From Candidatus Aerophobota bacterium (GTDB lineage Bacteria; Aerophobota; Aerophobia; Aerophobales; Aerophobaceae), in NCBI GenBank assembly GCA_030672545.1, contig DAOVGF010000045.1:1-19185 (forward strand): a stretch of 19,185 nt of DNA, in the 5' to 3' direction. Shown here one piece after another: positions 6,881 through 14,938 of this stretch. The notes under the pieces were generated by a model. It ran no database searches. It was not told the origin of the DNA and saw nothing but the letters and a program-made list of their open reading frames with translations. Each line of letters starts with the position of its first letter. The first letter of the stretch is position 1. A program made the translations under genes and the position numbers.

Positions 6881-7593
6881 TTTTTTTCTCCCCCAATTTT
6901 CTTGTCTTTCAATCTTTTTTTGAACTTCATTAGTTCCGTAAAAGCTCGCCAAATAACCAAAAGTCTTGCCCCGGTTTCTTTCCCCTTAGTTCTTGGGTAA
7001 TGACTTATGCCCACTTCTCGGATTTGATAGCCTTTTTTCTTGGCCAGGATAAGGAGTTCAGCATTAATCAAGGCTCCTCTTGACTCCAGATCAATGTTTT
7101 TGATTACCTGGTGTCTCAGCAATTTGAAGGCACAGTCAATATCTCTGACTTTGAGATTAAACAAAAATTTAATTAACCAGTTATAAAGTTGGGCATTGAT
7201 CTTTCTTCTTAGAGAGTCAGCCCGTTTAATTCGGTATCCACAAACCAGATCTGTCTCTTCGATAAAATTTAAAAGCAGAGAAAGTTCCTTGATATCAAAC
7301 TGCCCGTCTCCATCCATAAAAAAAATCAGGTCATTCTTGGCCTGGTCAAAACCGGTCCGCAGGGTTGCACCGTAACCTTGGTTACCGGGATGGTGTAGAG
7401 AAATGACTTCTTGATAGCGCCGGGCTAAGGAGTCTACTATTTGAGGTGTTCTGTCCCTGCTTCCATCGTCCACTACGATAATCTCATAATGGGAGGCCAC
7501 GGAGGGTAGAAATTCCAGGGCCGATTTAATGACCAGTTCAATATTATCCTGCTCATTAAAAGCAGGAAGTATAACTGAAAGACTTCTTTTCAT
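6877..7593 (-). CDS. Polyprenyl-phosphate glycosyltransferase, ArnC/DPM1-like GT2
   Basis: This is a 238-aa GT2 enzyme of the dolichyl-phosphate mannose synthase type. It starts SLSVILPAFNEQDNI and carries VDDGSRDRTP (41-50), then HPGNQGYGATLRTGF (68-82) and the metal-binding MDGDGQFD (93-100). It lacks the C-terminal membrane helices of E. coli ArnC, so it resembles the soluble, membrane-associated DPM1 form. The expected reaction joins a sugar from a nucleotide donor to undecaprenyl phosphate. It overlaps the upstream GT83 gene by 4 nt (ATGA) and the downstream ArnE-like gene by 4 nt (TTGA). That order supports a make-flip-transfer module. The sugar is unknown; no ArnA-, ArnB- or ArnD-type gene is in the window. 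Confidence 0.88.
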   Translation of the reverse strand: MKRSLSVILPAFNEQDNIELVIKSALEFLPSVASHYEIIVVDDGSRDRTPQIVDSLARRYQEVISLHHPGNQGYGATLRTGFDQAKNDLIFFMDGDGQFDIKELSLLLNFIEETDLVCGYRIKRADSLRRKINAQLYNWLIKFLFNLKVRDIDCAFKLLRHQVIKNIDLESRGALINAELLILAKKKGYQIREVGISHYPRTKGKETGARLLVIWRAFTELMKFKKRLKDKKIGGEKN

Positions 7594-9266
7594 TGATTTC
7601 CTCCTCCATAAGAGGATGGTTTATTGGAAAGAAGAATATTATCTTCCCTCTTCTCCAGAACATAATAAGGAATTTTTCCTAACTTCTCTCTGACTTGTAA
7701 ATAAGCGTTTTTATTCATTAGACAGTAAACTCGTTCTTTAGAGGTAAGAAATTGAATAAGTTTATGGTCAGATTCAATAGCTATTACCGGGTGGTCAGCA
7801 TAGAATATCAAATTACAGTCAAAGGATATGGGTGCTTCCGCCCGAACTGGATAGTTACCGATCTTTTCTCCGGGTCTAATTAAGGAGGCAACTTTTTGAG
7901 CTAAAGGTTTGCTCGTTTGGAAAAGTTGTACCCGGGGAAGAACATACTGGACCAAGAGGACCAATAAGAGAAGGGTAGTTGCGGTCATTACCACCGGAAT
8001 GAAAGGGATTTTCTTGTCTTGAAGGGAAAAAATTAGGCCGAGAAAGCTACCACCCATTAATGTCAGAATTAGCCCTATTACGGCGAATCCGTAGCGGGCA
8101 TACTCAAGGGAAAATTGTTCTTTGAGAACAGTGATAGTTAGAACCAATACGGTTATCTCTATTAGGAGGAAAACGAGTAAAGACCAGAATATTCCCTTTT
8201 TCTGAGATGAGTAGTCCTCCAAGCCGGACCAGAAGCTTCCCATCAGGATAGCCAGGGGTGGATAAGCGGGCAAGATGTAACCGGGCAGTTTACTCTTTCC
8301 CGCGGAGAAAAACAAGAATATTACCCCAAACCAGATAAGAAGAAAAGCTATTTTGTTAGAGTTCTCTGAACCCCATTTCTTTCTGATTAGACTAATACAG
8401 TGTTTAAAGGTAATCGGGATAAAACAACTCCAGGGAAGAAAACCCAGAAAAAGAACTATCACAAAATAGTAAAAGGGAGCTCCGTGTCCCTGAAAGGAAG
8501 TAAGGTATCTATTTAAATGACGGAGGAGAAAAAAAGAAGAGATAAATTCTCTTCCATGTAAAACTGTCTGGATAATGAACCAGGGAGAAGCCACGGCCAA
8601 ATAGATTAAAGTTCCTTCCCACAATCTCATTTCTTTTAATTGACGCAATTGTTTGGTAAAAACTAAGTAAAGGCCGATAATCAGCAAAGGCAGTAAGAGG
8701 CCTATTGGTCCCTTGGTGAGAGTAGCCAGAGCCATAGAGAGAAAAAAGAGCCGACCATAAAGTTGTCTCCTGGTGCCTTGGATAGTTAGATAGAAAAACA
8801 AGAGTGATGAACTGATAAAAAGACTCAGAGTAATATCCAGTACGGCCAATCGAGACTGGATAACGTATTGCAAACTGGTAGCCAGTATCATAGCGGAAAG
8901 AAAGGCCGTTCTTCGTCCCAGGATACTTTTGCCTAAGAAGTAGAGTACCAATACTCCGGTCAGGCCGAACAAAGCCGAGGGAAGCCGGACAGCTAATTCA
9001 TTATAGCCAAGGAGTTGATAGAACAGAGCAATAGTCCACATATAAAGAGGAGGTTTATCGAACCACTCCTGGTAATTAAAATGAAGGGTAAGCCAGTCTC
9101 CCAGTTTTACCATTTCCCTGGCTACCTCAGCGTAAATTGGTTCATCAGTATTATAAAGAGAGCCTTCCCCCAGGTTAAAGAAGTATAGGAAACAACTTGT
9201 TAGGATGAGGATAAGAAGGGGAAACCAACTATTATTAAGAAGATTCCTCCGGAAATTAGAGTTCAC
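7590..9266 (-). CDS. ArnT-like integral membrane glycosyltransferase (GT83/PMT family)
   Basis: This 558-aa polytopic membrane protein has about a dozen hydrophobic segments and a soluble C-terminal part from about residue 450, the layout of ArnT (about 550 aa). Family motifs are the periplasmic acidic pair D41-E42 in YNTDEPIYAEVAREM, the KPPLYMW motif (71-77), RLAVLDITLS in the next loops and GKSKLPGYILPAYPPLA midway. ArnT-type enzymes take a sugar from undecaprenyl phosphate and add it to lipid A on the periplasmic face. The start is GTG at 9266 with AAGGA 6 nt upstream. The gene lies 23 nt after the O-antigen ligase and overlaps the GT2 gene. Transfer to lipid A rather than to protein or another glycan is inferred from context. 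Confidence 0.88.
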   Translation of the reverse strand: MNSNFRRNLLNNSWFPLLILILTSCFLYFFNLGEGSLYNTDEPIYAEVAREMVKLGDWLTLHFNYQEWFDKPPLYMWTIALFYQLLGYNELAVRLPSALFGLTGVLVLYFLGKSILGRRTAFLSAMILATSLQYVIQSRLAVLDITLSLFISSSLLFFYLTIQGTRRQLYGRLFFLSMALATLTKGPIGLLLPLLIIGLYLVFTKQLRQLKEMRLWEGTLIYLAVASPWFIIQTVLHGREFISSFFLLRHLNRYLTSFQGHGAPFYYFVIVLFLGFLPWSCFIPITFKHCISLIRKKWGSENSNKIAFLLIWFGVIFLFFSAGKSKLPGYILPAYPPLAILMGSFWSGLEDYSSQKKGIFWSLLVFLLIEITVLVLTITVLKEQFSLEYARYGFAVIGLILTLMGGSFLGLIFSLQDKKIPFIPVVMTATTLLLLVLLVQYVLPRVQLFQTSKPLAQKVASLIRPGEKIGNYPVRAEAPISFDCNLIFYADHPVIAIESDHKLIQFLTSKERVYCLMNKNAYLQVREKLGKIPYYVLEKREDNILLSNKPSSYGGGNQ

Positions 9267-9289
9267 CTAGTATCCTTCCTTGCTATTTC

Positions 9290-10477
9290 TTATTTGTCTA
9301 TCTTCTTTGATAGATTTACCTTTTTTTCCGTAAAGCAAATCAGACCGACCAACATCCAGAAAAGAGGACCCATATGAAGGGAATAGAGGGTGCAGTCAAA
9401 TTGATTTTGAATCAGGATAGCTACCAAAGCAACAGTACTGGCCAGGCCGATCTTTTGCGGGAATCCCTGGGAATACTTTATTATCCGGATACCTTTGAGA
9501 AGAGTCAGAATTATAATGGCAGTAAAGGACAAAAGAGTCAATATACCACCTTCAGCCAGAATCTGGAGAAAGATATTATGGGCAAAAGGAAAAGCTCTGT
9601 TCTGGAAATCGGGAGGGGCATAGTCTCTAAAAACAACCATAAAGTTTCCCATCCCAATACCTAAATAGGGATGATGCTTGATCATATTCCAGGTGGTCTT
9701 CCAGATTTGAAATCGTAGTAAATTAGAAGAAAAAGACAAATTGGTGATACTGGCAAATCTATTAGAAACTGGAGAATAACCAATAATGAGACCAACCAGG
9801 ATTAAGGTCATAATTACGAATATCCAGAGAGCTTTTCTTTCCGCCAGGGCGTAGATAATCATTGCGGCTATCAATCCCAGCCAGGCACCCCGGGAAAAGG
9901 AAAAAATTATGGCTAAATAAAGGGGGAAAAGAGAAACTTCCACTATCCACTTCCATTTTCCAGAGAGAAAGGTGGAGTAGGCCACTACCCAGATAAGCGA
10001 AAAAACCATCATAGTGGCAAAACCGTTTTCCCCGGCGAAAATGCCTTTGGCTCGTCCGTTAACTCCATTAAAATAACCAAAGAGAGCCCAAAGACTGGAG
10101 ATAATCGCACAAATCAGTAAGATTTTCATTAGTAGACGAGAAAAACCTTTGTCAGTAACCAGAATCTCAGCGCCCAGATAAGCCGAGTAAATCATTAGCG
10201 CCAATCCAACTACGGAACCCAGAGCAAGAATCTTGTTCCGGGCATTTATCAGGGAAAAAAAGAAAGCCGCCAGAAAGATTCCCGCTATTACTAATATCAG
10301 GTCATCCCAGCTACCTTTTCTGCCCTCTTTTATTCCACCAGCCAGGAGTAAGGGGAGAGAGGCTATGGCCGAACCAAAAGGTATCCCGATAAAAGCCAGT
10401 ATCCAGCCTACTTTTGATAAGAAGGAAGTAGAGGTTTTTCTTCCCCCAGAATTCTTTTCTCTCTTAAGCTGGGTCAT
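9290..10477 (-). CDS. O-antigen ligase / polymerase-like membrane protein (Wzy_C family)
   Basis: This 395-aa protein has roughly ten or more membrane helices and a large periplasmic loop before the last ones, as in WaaL ligases and Wzy polymerases. The loop holds the usual Wzy_C pattern: LRFQIWKTTWNMIKHHP, then GIGMGNF, then FAHNIFLQILAEGGI with the conserved His of the ligase fold. WaaL joins an O-chain from undecaprenyl diphosphate to the lipid A core in the periplasm, and Wzy polymerises repeats; sequence inspection does not separate the two. The ATG at 10477 overlaps the upstream LpxB-like stop (ATGA) and has AGGAGAGG before it. The arrangement beside lipid A genes slightly favours a ligase. 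Confidence 0.83.
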   Translation of the reverse strand: MTQLKREKNSGGRKTSTSFLSKVGWILAFIGIPFGSAIASLPLLLAGGIKEGRKGSWDDLILVIAGIFLAAFFFSLINARNKILALGSVVGLALMIYSAYLGAEILVTDKGFSRLLMKILLICAIISSLWALFGYFNGVNGRAKGIFAGENGFATMMVFSLIWVVAYSTFLSGKWKWIVEVSLFPLYLAIIFSFSRGAWLGLIAAMIIYALAERKALWIFVIMTLILVGLIIGYSPVSNRFASITNLSFSSNLLRFQIWKTTWNMIKHHPYLGIGMGNFMVVFRDYAPPDFQNRAFPFAHNIFLQILAEGGILTLLSFTAIIILTLLKGIRIIKYSQGFPQKIGLASTVALVAILIQNQFDCTLYSLHMGPLFWMLVGLICFTEKKVNLSKKIDK

Positions 10478-11712
10478 TTACCTCTCCTGCCTATCTTCAT
10501 AATTATCTGGGCTACTTTGTCGGCAGCACCCTTAGAGCAAAAAGTCTTCCTCAGTTGATGAGAGATCTCGGCCCTTTGGGAGAAATTTTTTAGGAGGCGG
10601 AGGGCTGGTTGGGTAACATCTTTGGGTTCAATTACTCCGGTTACTTCCGGAACTACTCTTTTTTTAAGCATTTGGTTAGGCAGGGAAGTAAAAGAAAATT
10701 TCTTCAAATATCTTTTGCTGGCCCATTTCTTAAGAAGACAGCCCAGCCAGGGAAAACTCCCCACCAGTCCCAATATTCCCTCGATCGGAATAAGGGTTGG
10801 CTTGTTTAAGGGGAGTACTACGATCATGGGAATGCCCAAGAATCCTAGTTCAGCCGTTACTGTACCGGGAAGAGTCAGAACTAAATCGGAGATACTCATT
10901 ATCTCATAACGATCCGCCTCGATTAGTGTTGCTTCTGTTCCGGACTGGGAAACTACTTTCCACCCCAGACTATCTCTTTGCAGATTAACTGGTCGGGCAA
11001 GAAATACTTTCCTCAACTTCTTTTCCGAAATTTGGGTTAGTTTTTCCCGGGAAACGAAGGGTGAAAGAATCAAAAAAAAGCGTACTTCGGGGACTTTCTC
11101 TTTTATTGCTTCGGCCACAGACAGGAAAAAAGGGGTCATAAAGCTTACTTCCTTATTTCGGCTTCCCGGCATAAAGGTGACAATCTTGTCCGAAGGTCTT
11201 ATTTTCCAGGTCTCTTTAATCTCCTGGGAAGAACCTTTTACTGGTAGTGAGTCTCCCACTAAATTGCCTACTACCGTAATTTGCTCAGGGCTAATTCCCT
11301 TTTCTTCGAGTTTGCTTTTGAGCCAAGAATCTTTTACCATAAATTCAGCAAAAGATCTTTTTCGGCTTGGCCTGTCCAGGTAGGCCACTGCTGGAAGTCC
11401 CATTCGTCGGGAGATTAATAAGGTGTGGAAGGGATCACCTCCCAAGAAAACCACTACCCCTTTTTTCACCGAGGTGAAAGATGGTGGCTTTATTCTCAAC
11501 AACAGATACTGGAGATATTGACCAGGAGTAATAACTTCCTTTACTCCAGAAAAACTTTCCAGTACCTGACTTTCCCTTCCACTGGCATACTGACAAGGAG
11601 GTAAAATCACTATAATCTCAATATTTTCAGAGCATTTCTTCAGACTGTTTATCACTGGTTTCACCCAACCTATTAGTTCCCCGGGGCTGTTTGATACTAT
11701 GAAGATGTGCAT
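10474..11712 (-). CDS. Divergent LpxB-like glycosyltransferase, second paralogue
   Basis: This 412-aa LpxB-superfamily protein is clearly not the canonical enzyme. It begins HIFIVSNSPGELIGW, where E12 lies where the LpxB GExSGD motif would. FLGGDPFHT places D93 near the catalytic Asp position of LpxB, PGSRNKEV (182-189) matches the donor-binding loop, and SLPNQML in the C-terminal part retains the LpxB Asn. A hydrophobic stretch (IEGILGLVGSFPWLGCLL) may anchor it to the membrane. Preservation of these residues suggests an active glycosyltransferase, perhaps on a different acyl-sugar acceptor. The ATG at 11712 has AGGA 5 nt upstream. The gene lies 7 nt after the DUF362 gene and overlaps the ligase-like gene by 4 nt. 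Confidence 0.8.
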   Translation of the reverse strand: MHIFIVSNSPGELIGWVKPVINSLKKCSENIEIIVILPPCQYASGRESQVLESFSGVKEVITPGQYLQYLLLRIKPPSFTSVKKGVVVFLGGDPFHTLLISRRMGLPAVAYLDRPSRKRSFAEFMVKDSWLKSKLEEKGISPEQITVVGNLVGDSLPVKGSSQEIKETWKIRPSDKIVTFMPGSRNKEVSFMTPFFLSVAEAIKEKVPEVRFFLILSPFVSREKLTQISEKKLRKVFLARPVNLQRDSLGWKVVSQSGTEATLIEADRYEIMSISDLVLTLPGTVTAELGFLGIPMIVVLPLNKPTLIPIEGILGLVGSFPWLGCLLKKWASKRYLKKFSFTSLPNQMLKKRVVPEVTGVIEPKDVTQPALRLLKNFSQRAEISHQLRKTFCSKGAADKVAQIIMKIGRRGK

Positions 11713-11719
11713 AGTAGTC

Positions 11720-12880
11720 CTAAATCTTTAGCTTTTGGCTTAGCCAGCTACGTTGAATACTTATGGCTCTTTGAGGACAGAATTCCTGGCAGCAGAGACA
11801 TTTAATGCATTTTTGATAGTTTATCTTGGGATAATCCCGGTTTGTTTGACTGATAGCACCGGTTGGACAGTGTTTCACGCATATGCCGCACCCGGCGCAT
11901 TTTTCTTTATTGATAAGAGGTCTCACTTTTAGAACCAGGGGAGCCAGATGTCTCACTGTTGAGATTAGAAAATTAGGTAGTCTATTCAGAAGAACGTTGA
12001 TACTGGAAGCAAGTTTAAAATCAGGTATTTTTACTTTCTCAAGGGAGGCGCCCACAATTTCTATCTCCTCCAATTTTCCCACTCCTAAATTTCTTTGATG
12101 AGCTATTCGGGTGGAGTCAATTTGTCTGGGATTGTACCCAATAATGCTTGAGGAGACAGCATCAAGAGCTACCAAATCTTCACTGGCGAGAACAACTCCG
12201 ATCTGGCGAGGTGGTCCGGCGGCGGGGCCATCACCTTCCATTCCTACAATACCGTCCATAATCGCCAGACCTGGTTTAATTAGAGAAAAAATATCCACCA
12301 TCAATTGAGCAAAATCAACGGGACGAGGAGCCAGAGCATGGAGTTCTTTCTTTTGAAAGCCGGGAATAGTACCGTATAGATTCTTAATAGCTCCGGTGAA
12401 AAGAGTAAAATTGTGAGTCTTCAGCTTGGGTAAAGAAATTACTAAATCCGCTTCCATAACTTCCTGGGCAATATAGAGGGTAGAAACTTGTTTATTATGG
12501 GGAAAGTTGACCTGCCGGCCCCGGCGAAAACTAACTACTTGAGCTCCCTCTTCCACTGCCGCTTGCTTGAGTCCGGAAATCTTCCAGGCTTTCTCCGGAT
12601 CACCATAGGCGATTCCGGGGTCTTCTCCCACCAGAACTTCAGCTTTAGCTTCCTTGAGCAGTTTAATGGTTGCCCTCAGAACAGCCGGATGGGTAGTTAC
12701 CGCCTTTTCTGGCGGATCAGCATTTAAGATGTTCACTTTAAGGAGAACTCTATCTTTGGGCTTGACTATCTTCTCAATTCCTCCAATCAAATTAAGGCTT
12801 TTTCTGATAGCTTGATCTACTTTTTCTTGTTCATAATTCGGGCACCTGACAATGGAGACTTTAGGGGGAATCTTCTTCAC
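11720..12880 (-). CDS. DUF362 domain protein with C-terminal two-[4Fe-4S] ferredoxin domain
   Basis: The N-terminal 300 residues match DUF362: VLLKVNIL, TTHPAVLRATIKLL, the nucleotide-binding-like VGEDPGIAYGDPEKAW and a LPKLKTHNFTLFTGAIKNLYG core. From about 328 there are two ferredoxin clusters, CAGCGICVKHCP and CIKCLCCQEFCP, each CxxCxxCxxxC, predicted to bind two [4Fe-4S] centres; the second has an extra Cys. No signal peptide or transmembrane helix is present, so it is cytoplasmic. The family's biochemical role is poorly defined and I assign none. I chose GTG at 12880 because GTGA overlaps the lpxB stop; a TTG two codons earlier (12886) is possible. Lying between lpxB and an LpxB-like gene, it suggests redox or metal-dependent chemistry in glycolipid synthesis, which is inference only. 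Confidence 0.88.
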   Translation of the reverse strand: MKKIPPKVSIVRCPNYEQEKVDQAIRKSLNLIGGIEKIVKPKDRVLLKVNILNADPPEKAVTTHPAVLRATIKLLKEAKAEVLVGEDPGIAYGDPEKAWKISGLKQAAVEEGAQVVSFRRGRQVNFPHNKQVSTLYIAQEVMEADLVISLPKLKTHNFTLFTGAIKNLYGTIPGFQKKELHALAPRPVDFAQLMVDIFSLIKPGLAIMDGIVGMEGDGPAAGPPRQIGVVLASEDLVALDAVSSSIIGYNPRQIDSTRIAHQRNLGVGKLEEIEIVGASLEKVKIPDFKLASSINVLLNRLPNFLISTVRHLAPLVLKVRPLINKEKCAGCGICVKHCPTGAISQTNRDYPKINYQKCIKCLCCQEFCPQRAISIQRSWLSQKLKI

Positions 12881-14046
12881 TGACAATTCTCATTGACGGA
12901 AAAGTAATGGCTATTCATCATTTCTTTAATTACTCCGGCTGCTCTTTGAACTGCTCCTGGGCTGCCTAATTTTTGAGTAACTTCATCGAGCTGTTTTTTC
13001 ATTTCCCTTAATTTCTGCTCATCCGGTAAAAATTCAAGAACCTTCCTGGCTAAGGAAGTGGGGGTAAACTGGAACTGAATTAACTCCGGCACAATCTGTT
13101 GCCCGGAGATTATATTAGGCAAACTAATATAGGGAAGTTTCACCATGATTTTGCCAATTATCCAGGTGAGCAAAGATAATTTGTAGACAACAATCATAGG
13201 TGTCTTCAAGAAACTTGCCTCCAGGGTAACCGTTCCTGAGGCGGTGACAATCAAGCGAGAAATACTCATAAGATTATAAAGACCATTATCAACTATCCTA
13301 ATGGGTATTTTGCTTTTGGATACCAGGTAGGAGATTCTTTTCTTAAAGGCCGGGTCAGCTACCGGTACGTAAAATTGAGGCTCATTTTTCTTCTGGTGAA
13401 CTATTTCGGCTGCCTGAATCATCAAGGGGAGATGAGCATTGATTTCATGGCCCCGACTACCGGGGAGAAGGCCAATTACAGGTTTATTCTTTACCAGATT
13501 AAATTGCCGGTAGATCTCCTCTTTTTTAAGAGTAGGTTTAATTAAGTCCACCAGAGGGTAGCCCACAAAAGAAACATTTGCTCCGGCCTTTTTGTAAATC
13601 TCTGCTTCAAAGGAGAAAACGGCAATAATTTTTGTTACCTCCCGGGCAATCCATTTAGCTCGCCAGTCTGGCCAGGCCCAAATAGGCGGAGCAATATAAT
13701 AAACAGTAGGAATATCCAATTTTTTGGCTAAAGCAGCTATTCTCAGATTAAAGTCCCGACAGTCAACCAGAATTATCAAATCGGGCGGATTTCTTCTCAA
13801 GAATTGGCTAATCTTCGATTTTATTTTTAAAAAAGCCGGATAGAATCTGAAACCTTCCGTGAATCCCACGGTTCCCATGTGCATAGTATAGGCTAACATC
13901 TTTACTCCGGCCGCTTCCATTTTTCGTCCACCCACTCCGATGAATTCAAGCTGGGGAGCTATTTGTTGGAGGTTTTCCACTAAAAGTGAAGCCTGCAGAT
14001 CTCCCGAGATCTCTCCAGCTATGATTAGGATTCTTGATTTGGACAT
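12877..14046 (-). CDS. lpxB: Lipid-A-disaccharide synthase
   Basis: This is the canonical LpxB, 389 aa (E. coli enzyme about 382). It joins UDP-2,3-diacylglucosamine to lipid X to give the tetra-acyl disaccharide 1-phosphate, at the cytoplasmic face of the inner membrane. Diagnostic motifs are AGEISGDLQA with E12, GVGGRKMEAAG (38-48), DCRDFNLR with D98, APPIWAWPDWRAKWIAREV, LLPGSRGHEI with R198, and SLPNIISGQQIVPE near the C-terminus. I chose the ATG at 14046, 13 nt after panC. A TTG at 14115 would add 23 residues overlapping panC and is unlikely. Its stop overlaps the DUF362 gene by 4 nt. Its presence is strong evidence for an outer membrane with lipid A. Confidence 0.95.
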   Translation of the reverse strand: MSKSRILIIAGEISGDLQASLLVENLQQIAPQLEFIGVGGRKMEAAGVKMLAYTMHMGTVGFTEGFRFYPAFLKIKSKISQFLRRNPPDLIILVDCRDFNLRIAALAKKLDIPTVYYIAPPIWAWPDWRAKWIAREVTKIIAVFSFEAEIYKKAGANVSFVGYPLVDLIKPTLKKEEIYRQFNLVKNKPVIGLLPGSRGHEINAHLPLMIQAAEIVHQKKNEPQFYVPVADPAFKKRISYLVSKSKIPIRIVDNGLYNLMSISRLIVTASGTVTLEASFLKTPMIVVYKLSLLTWIIGKIMVKLPYISLPNIISGQQIVPELIQFQFTPTSLARKVLEFLPDEQKLREMKKQLDEVTQKLGSPGAVQRAAGVIKEMMNSHYFSVNENCQ

Positions 14047-14059
14047 TCTTTTTCTATCT

Positions 14060-14938
14060 TTAGGTTTTTTGGCTACCGGAAAATAAATTATTAAAAATGA
14101 CCTTAATATTGTCAATTAGTCGCACTGGGCCTATTTTAATGGCTCCCACTAAGAGCACCTCACCTTGGACATTATCTACTTCTTCAAGAGAGGTGGGGTC
14201 CACCACTTTTAAATATTCTACTTCGGCTAAGGATTCCCGATTAATTACCTGGTTCATCTCACCACGGATTACCGCTGATTTTTGCTCTCCGGAGTGAATT
14301 AAGTTCTCTCCTTTCCGCAGGCTTTGATAAAGTATGGGAGCAGTCTTTCTTTGTCTTTTGTCCAGGTAAGTATTTCGAGAACTTACAGCCAGTCCATCTT
14401 TTTCTCTTATGGTGGGAAGAACAATTATTTTAGTGTTTAAGTTTAAGTCTCTCACCACCTTCTGGACAATTATGGCCTGTTGGTAATCTTTTTGACCAAA
14501 ATAACTAAAATGCGGGTCAATAATGTTGAATAACTTTATCAGGACGGTAGTTACTCCCCGGAAATGCCCGGGTCGACAATTTCCCTCCAGAACCGAAGTG
14601 AGGGGACCATTAACCTGAACATAGGTGGAAAAGGAAATAGAGTACATTTCCCGGACTGATGGGGAAAAGACTACATCTACTTTTTCTTTTTGACAAAAGA
14701 GTAAATCCCGGTTGAGGTTCCGGGGATAGGAACCCAAGTCCTCATCTTTTCCAAATTGAAGCGGATTTACGAAAATACTGACTACTACCCGAGCACACTC
14801 CTTTCGAGCTCGATTGATTAGAGAAAGGTGCCCTTGATGCAGGTAGCCCATAGTGGGAACAAAACCTACGGTACTTCCTTCTTGACGGACTTTCTTCCTC
14901 CAATTTATTAACTGAGAAGTCTTTTTTATTAGTTTCAC
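14060..14938 (-). CDS. panC: Pantothenate synthetase (pantoate-beta-alanine ligase)
   Basis: The 292-aa enzyme makes pantothenate from pantoate, beta-alanine and ATP by way of a pantoyl-adenylate, the last step before coenzyme A assembly. Family signatures are all present: FVPTMGYLHQGHLSL with the nucleotidyltransferase HxGH at 34-37, SIFVNPLQFGKDEDL with SYPRNL, NIIDPHFSYFGQKDYQQ, and VSSRNTYL near the KMSKS-like loop. The start is GTG at 14938, overlapping the TPR gene stop (GTGA), with AAGGA about 9 nt upstream. The usual partner panB is not in the window. Its position between a TPR gene and lpxB is not an obvious functional pairing, though both acyl chains and lipid A need coenzyme A or acyl carrier protein. 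Confidence 0.95.
   Translation of the reverse strand: MKLIKKTSQLINWRKKVRQEGSTVGFVPTMGYLHQGHLSLINRARKECARVVVSIFVNPLQFGKDEDLGSYPRNLNRDLLFCQKEKVDVVFSPSVREMYSISFSTYVQVNGPLTSVLEGNCRPGHFRGVTTVLIKLFNIIDPHFSYFGQKDYQQAIIVQKVVRDLNLNTKIIVLPTIREKDGLAVSSRNTYLDKRQRKTAPILYQSLRKGENLIHSGEQKSAVIRGEMNQVINRESLAEVEYLKVVDPTSLEEVDNVQGEVLLVGAIKIGPVRLIDNIKVIFNNLFSGSQKT

Noticed and set aside
6881..6952. N-terminal extension of the ArnE-like protein (24 extra codons)
   Set aside because: The added residues are polar, lie inside the GT2 gene and lack a helix; the TTG at 6880 has a good ribosome-binding site and the TTGA overlap typical of this operon.
14047..14115. N-terminal extension of LpxB from a TTG
   Set aside because: It would overlap panC by 56 bases and add residues not found in LpxB; the ATG at 14046 puts the GEISGD motif and D98 at family positions.
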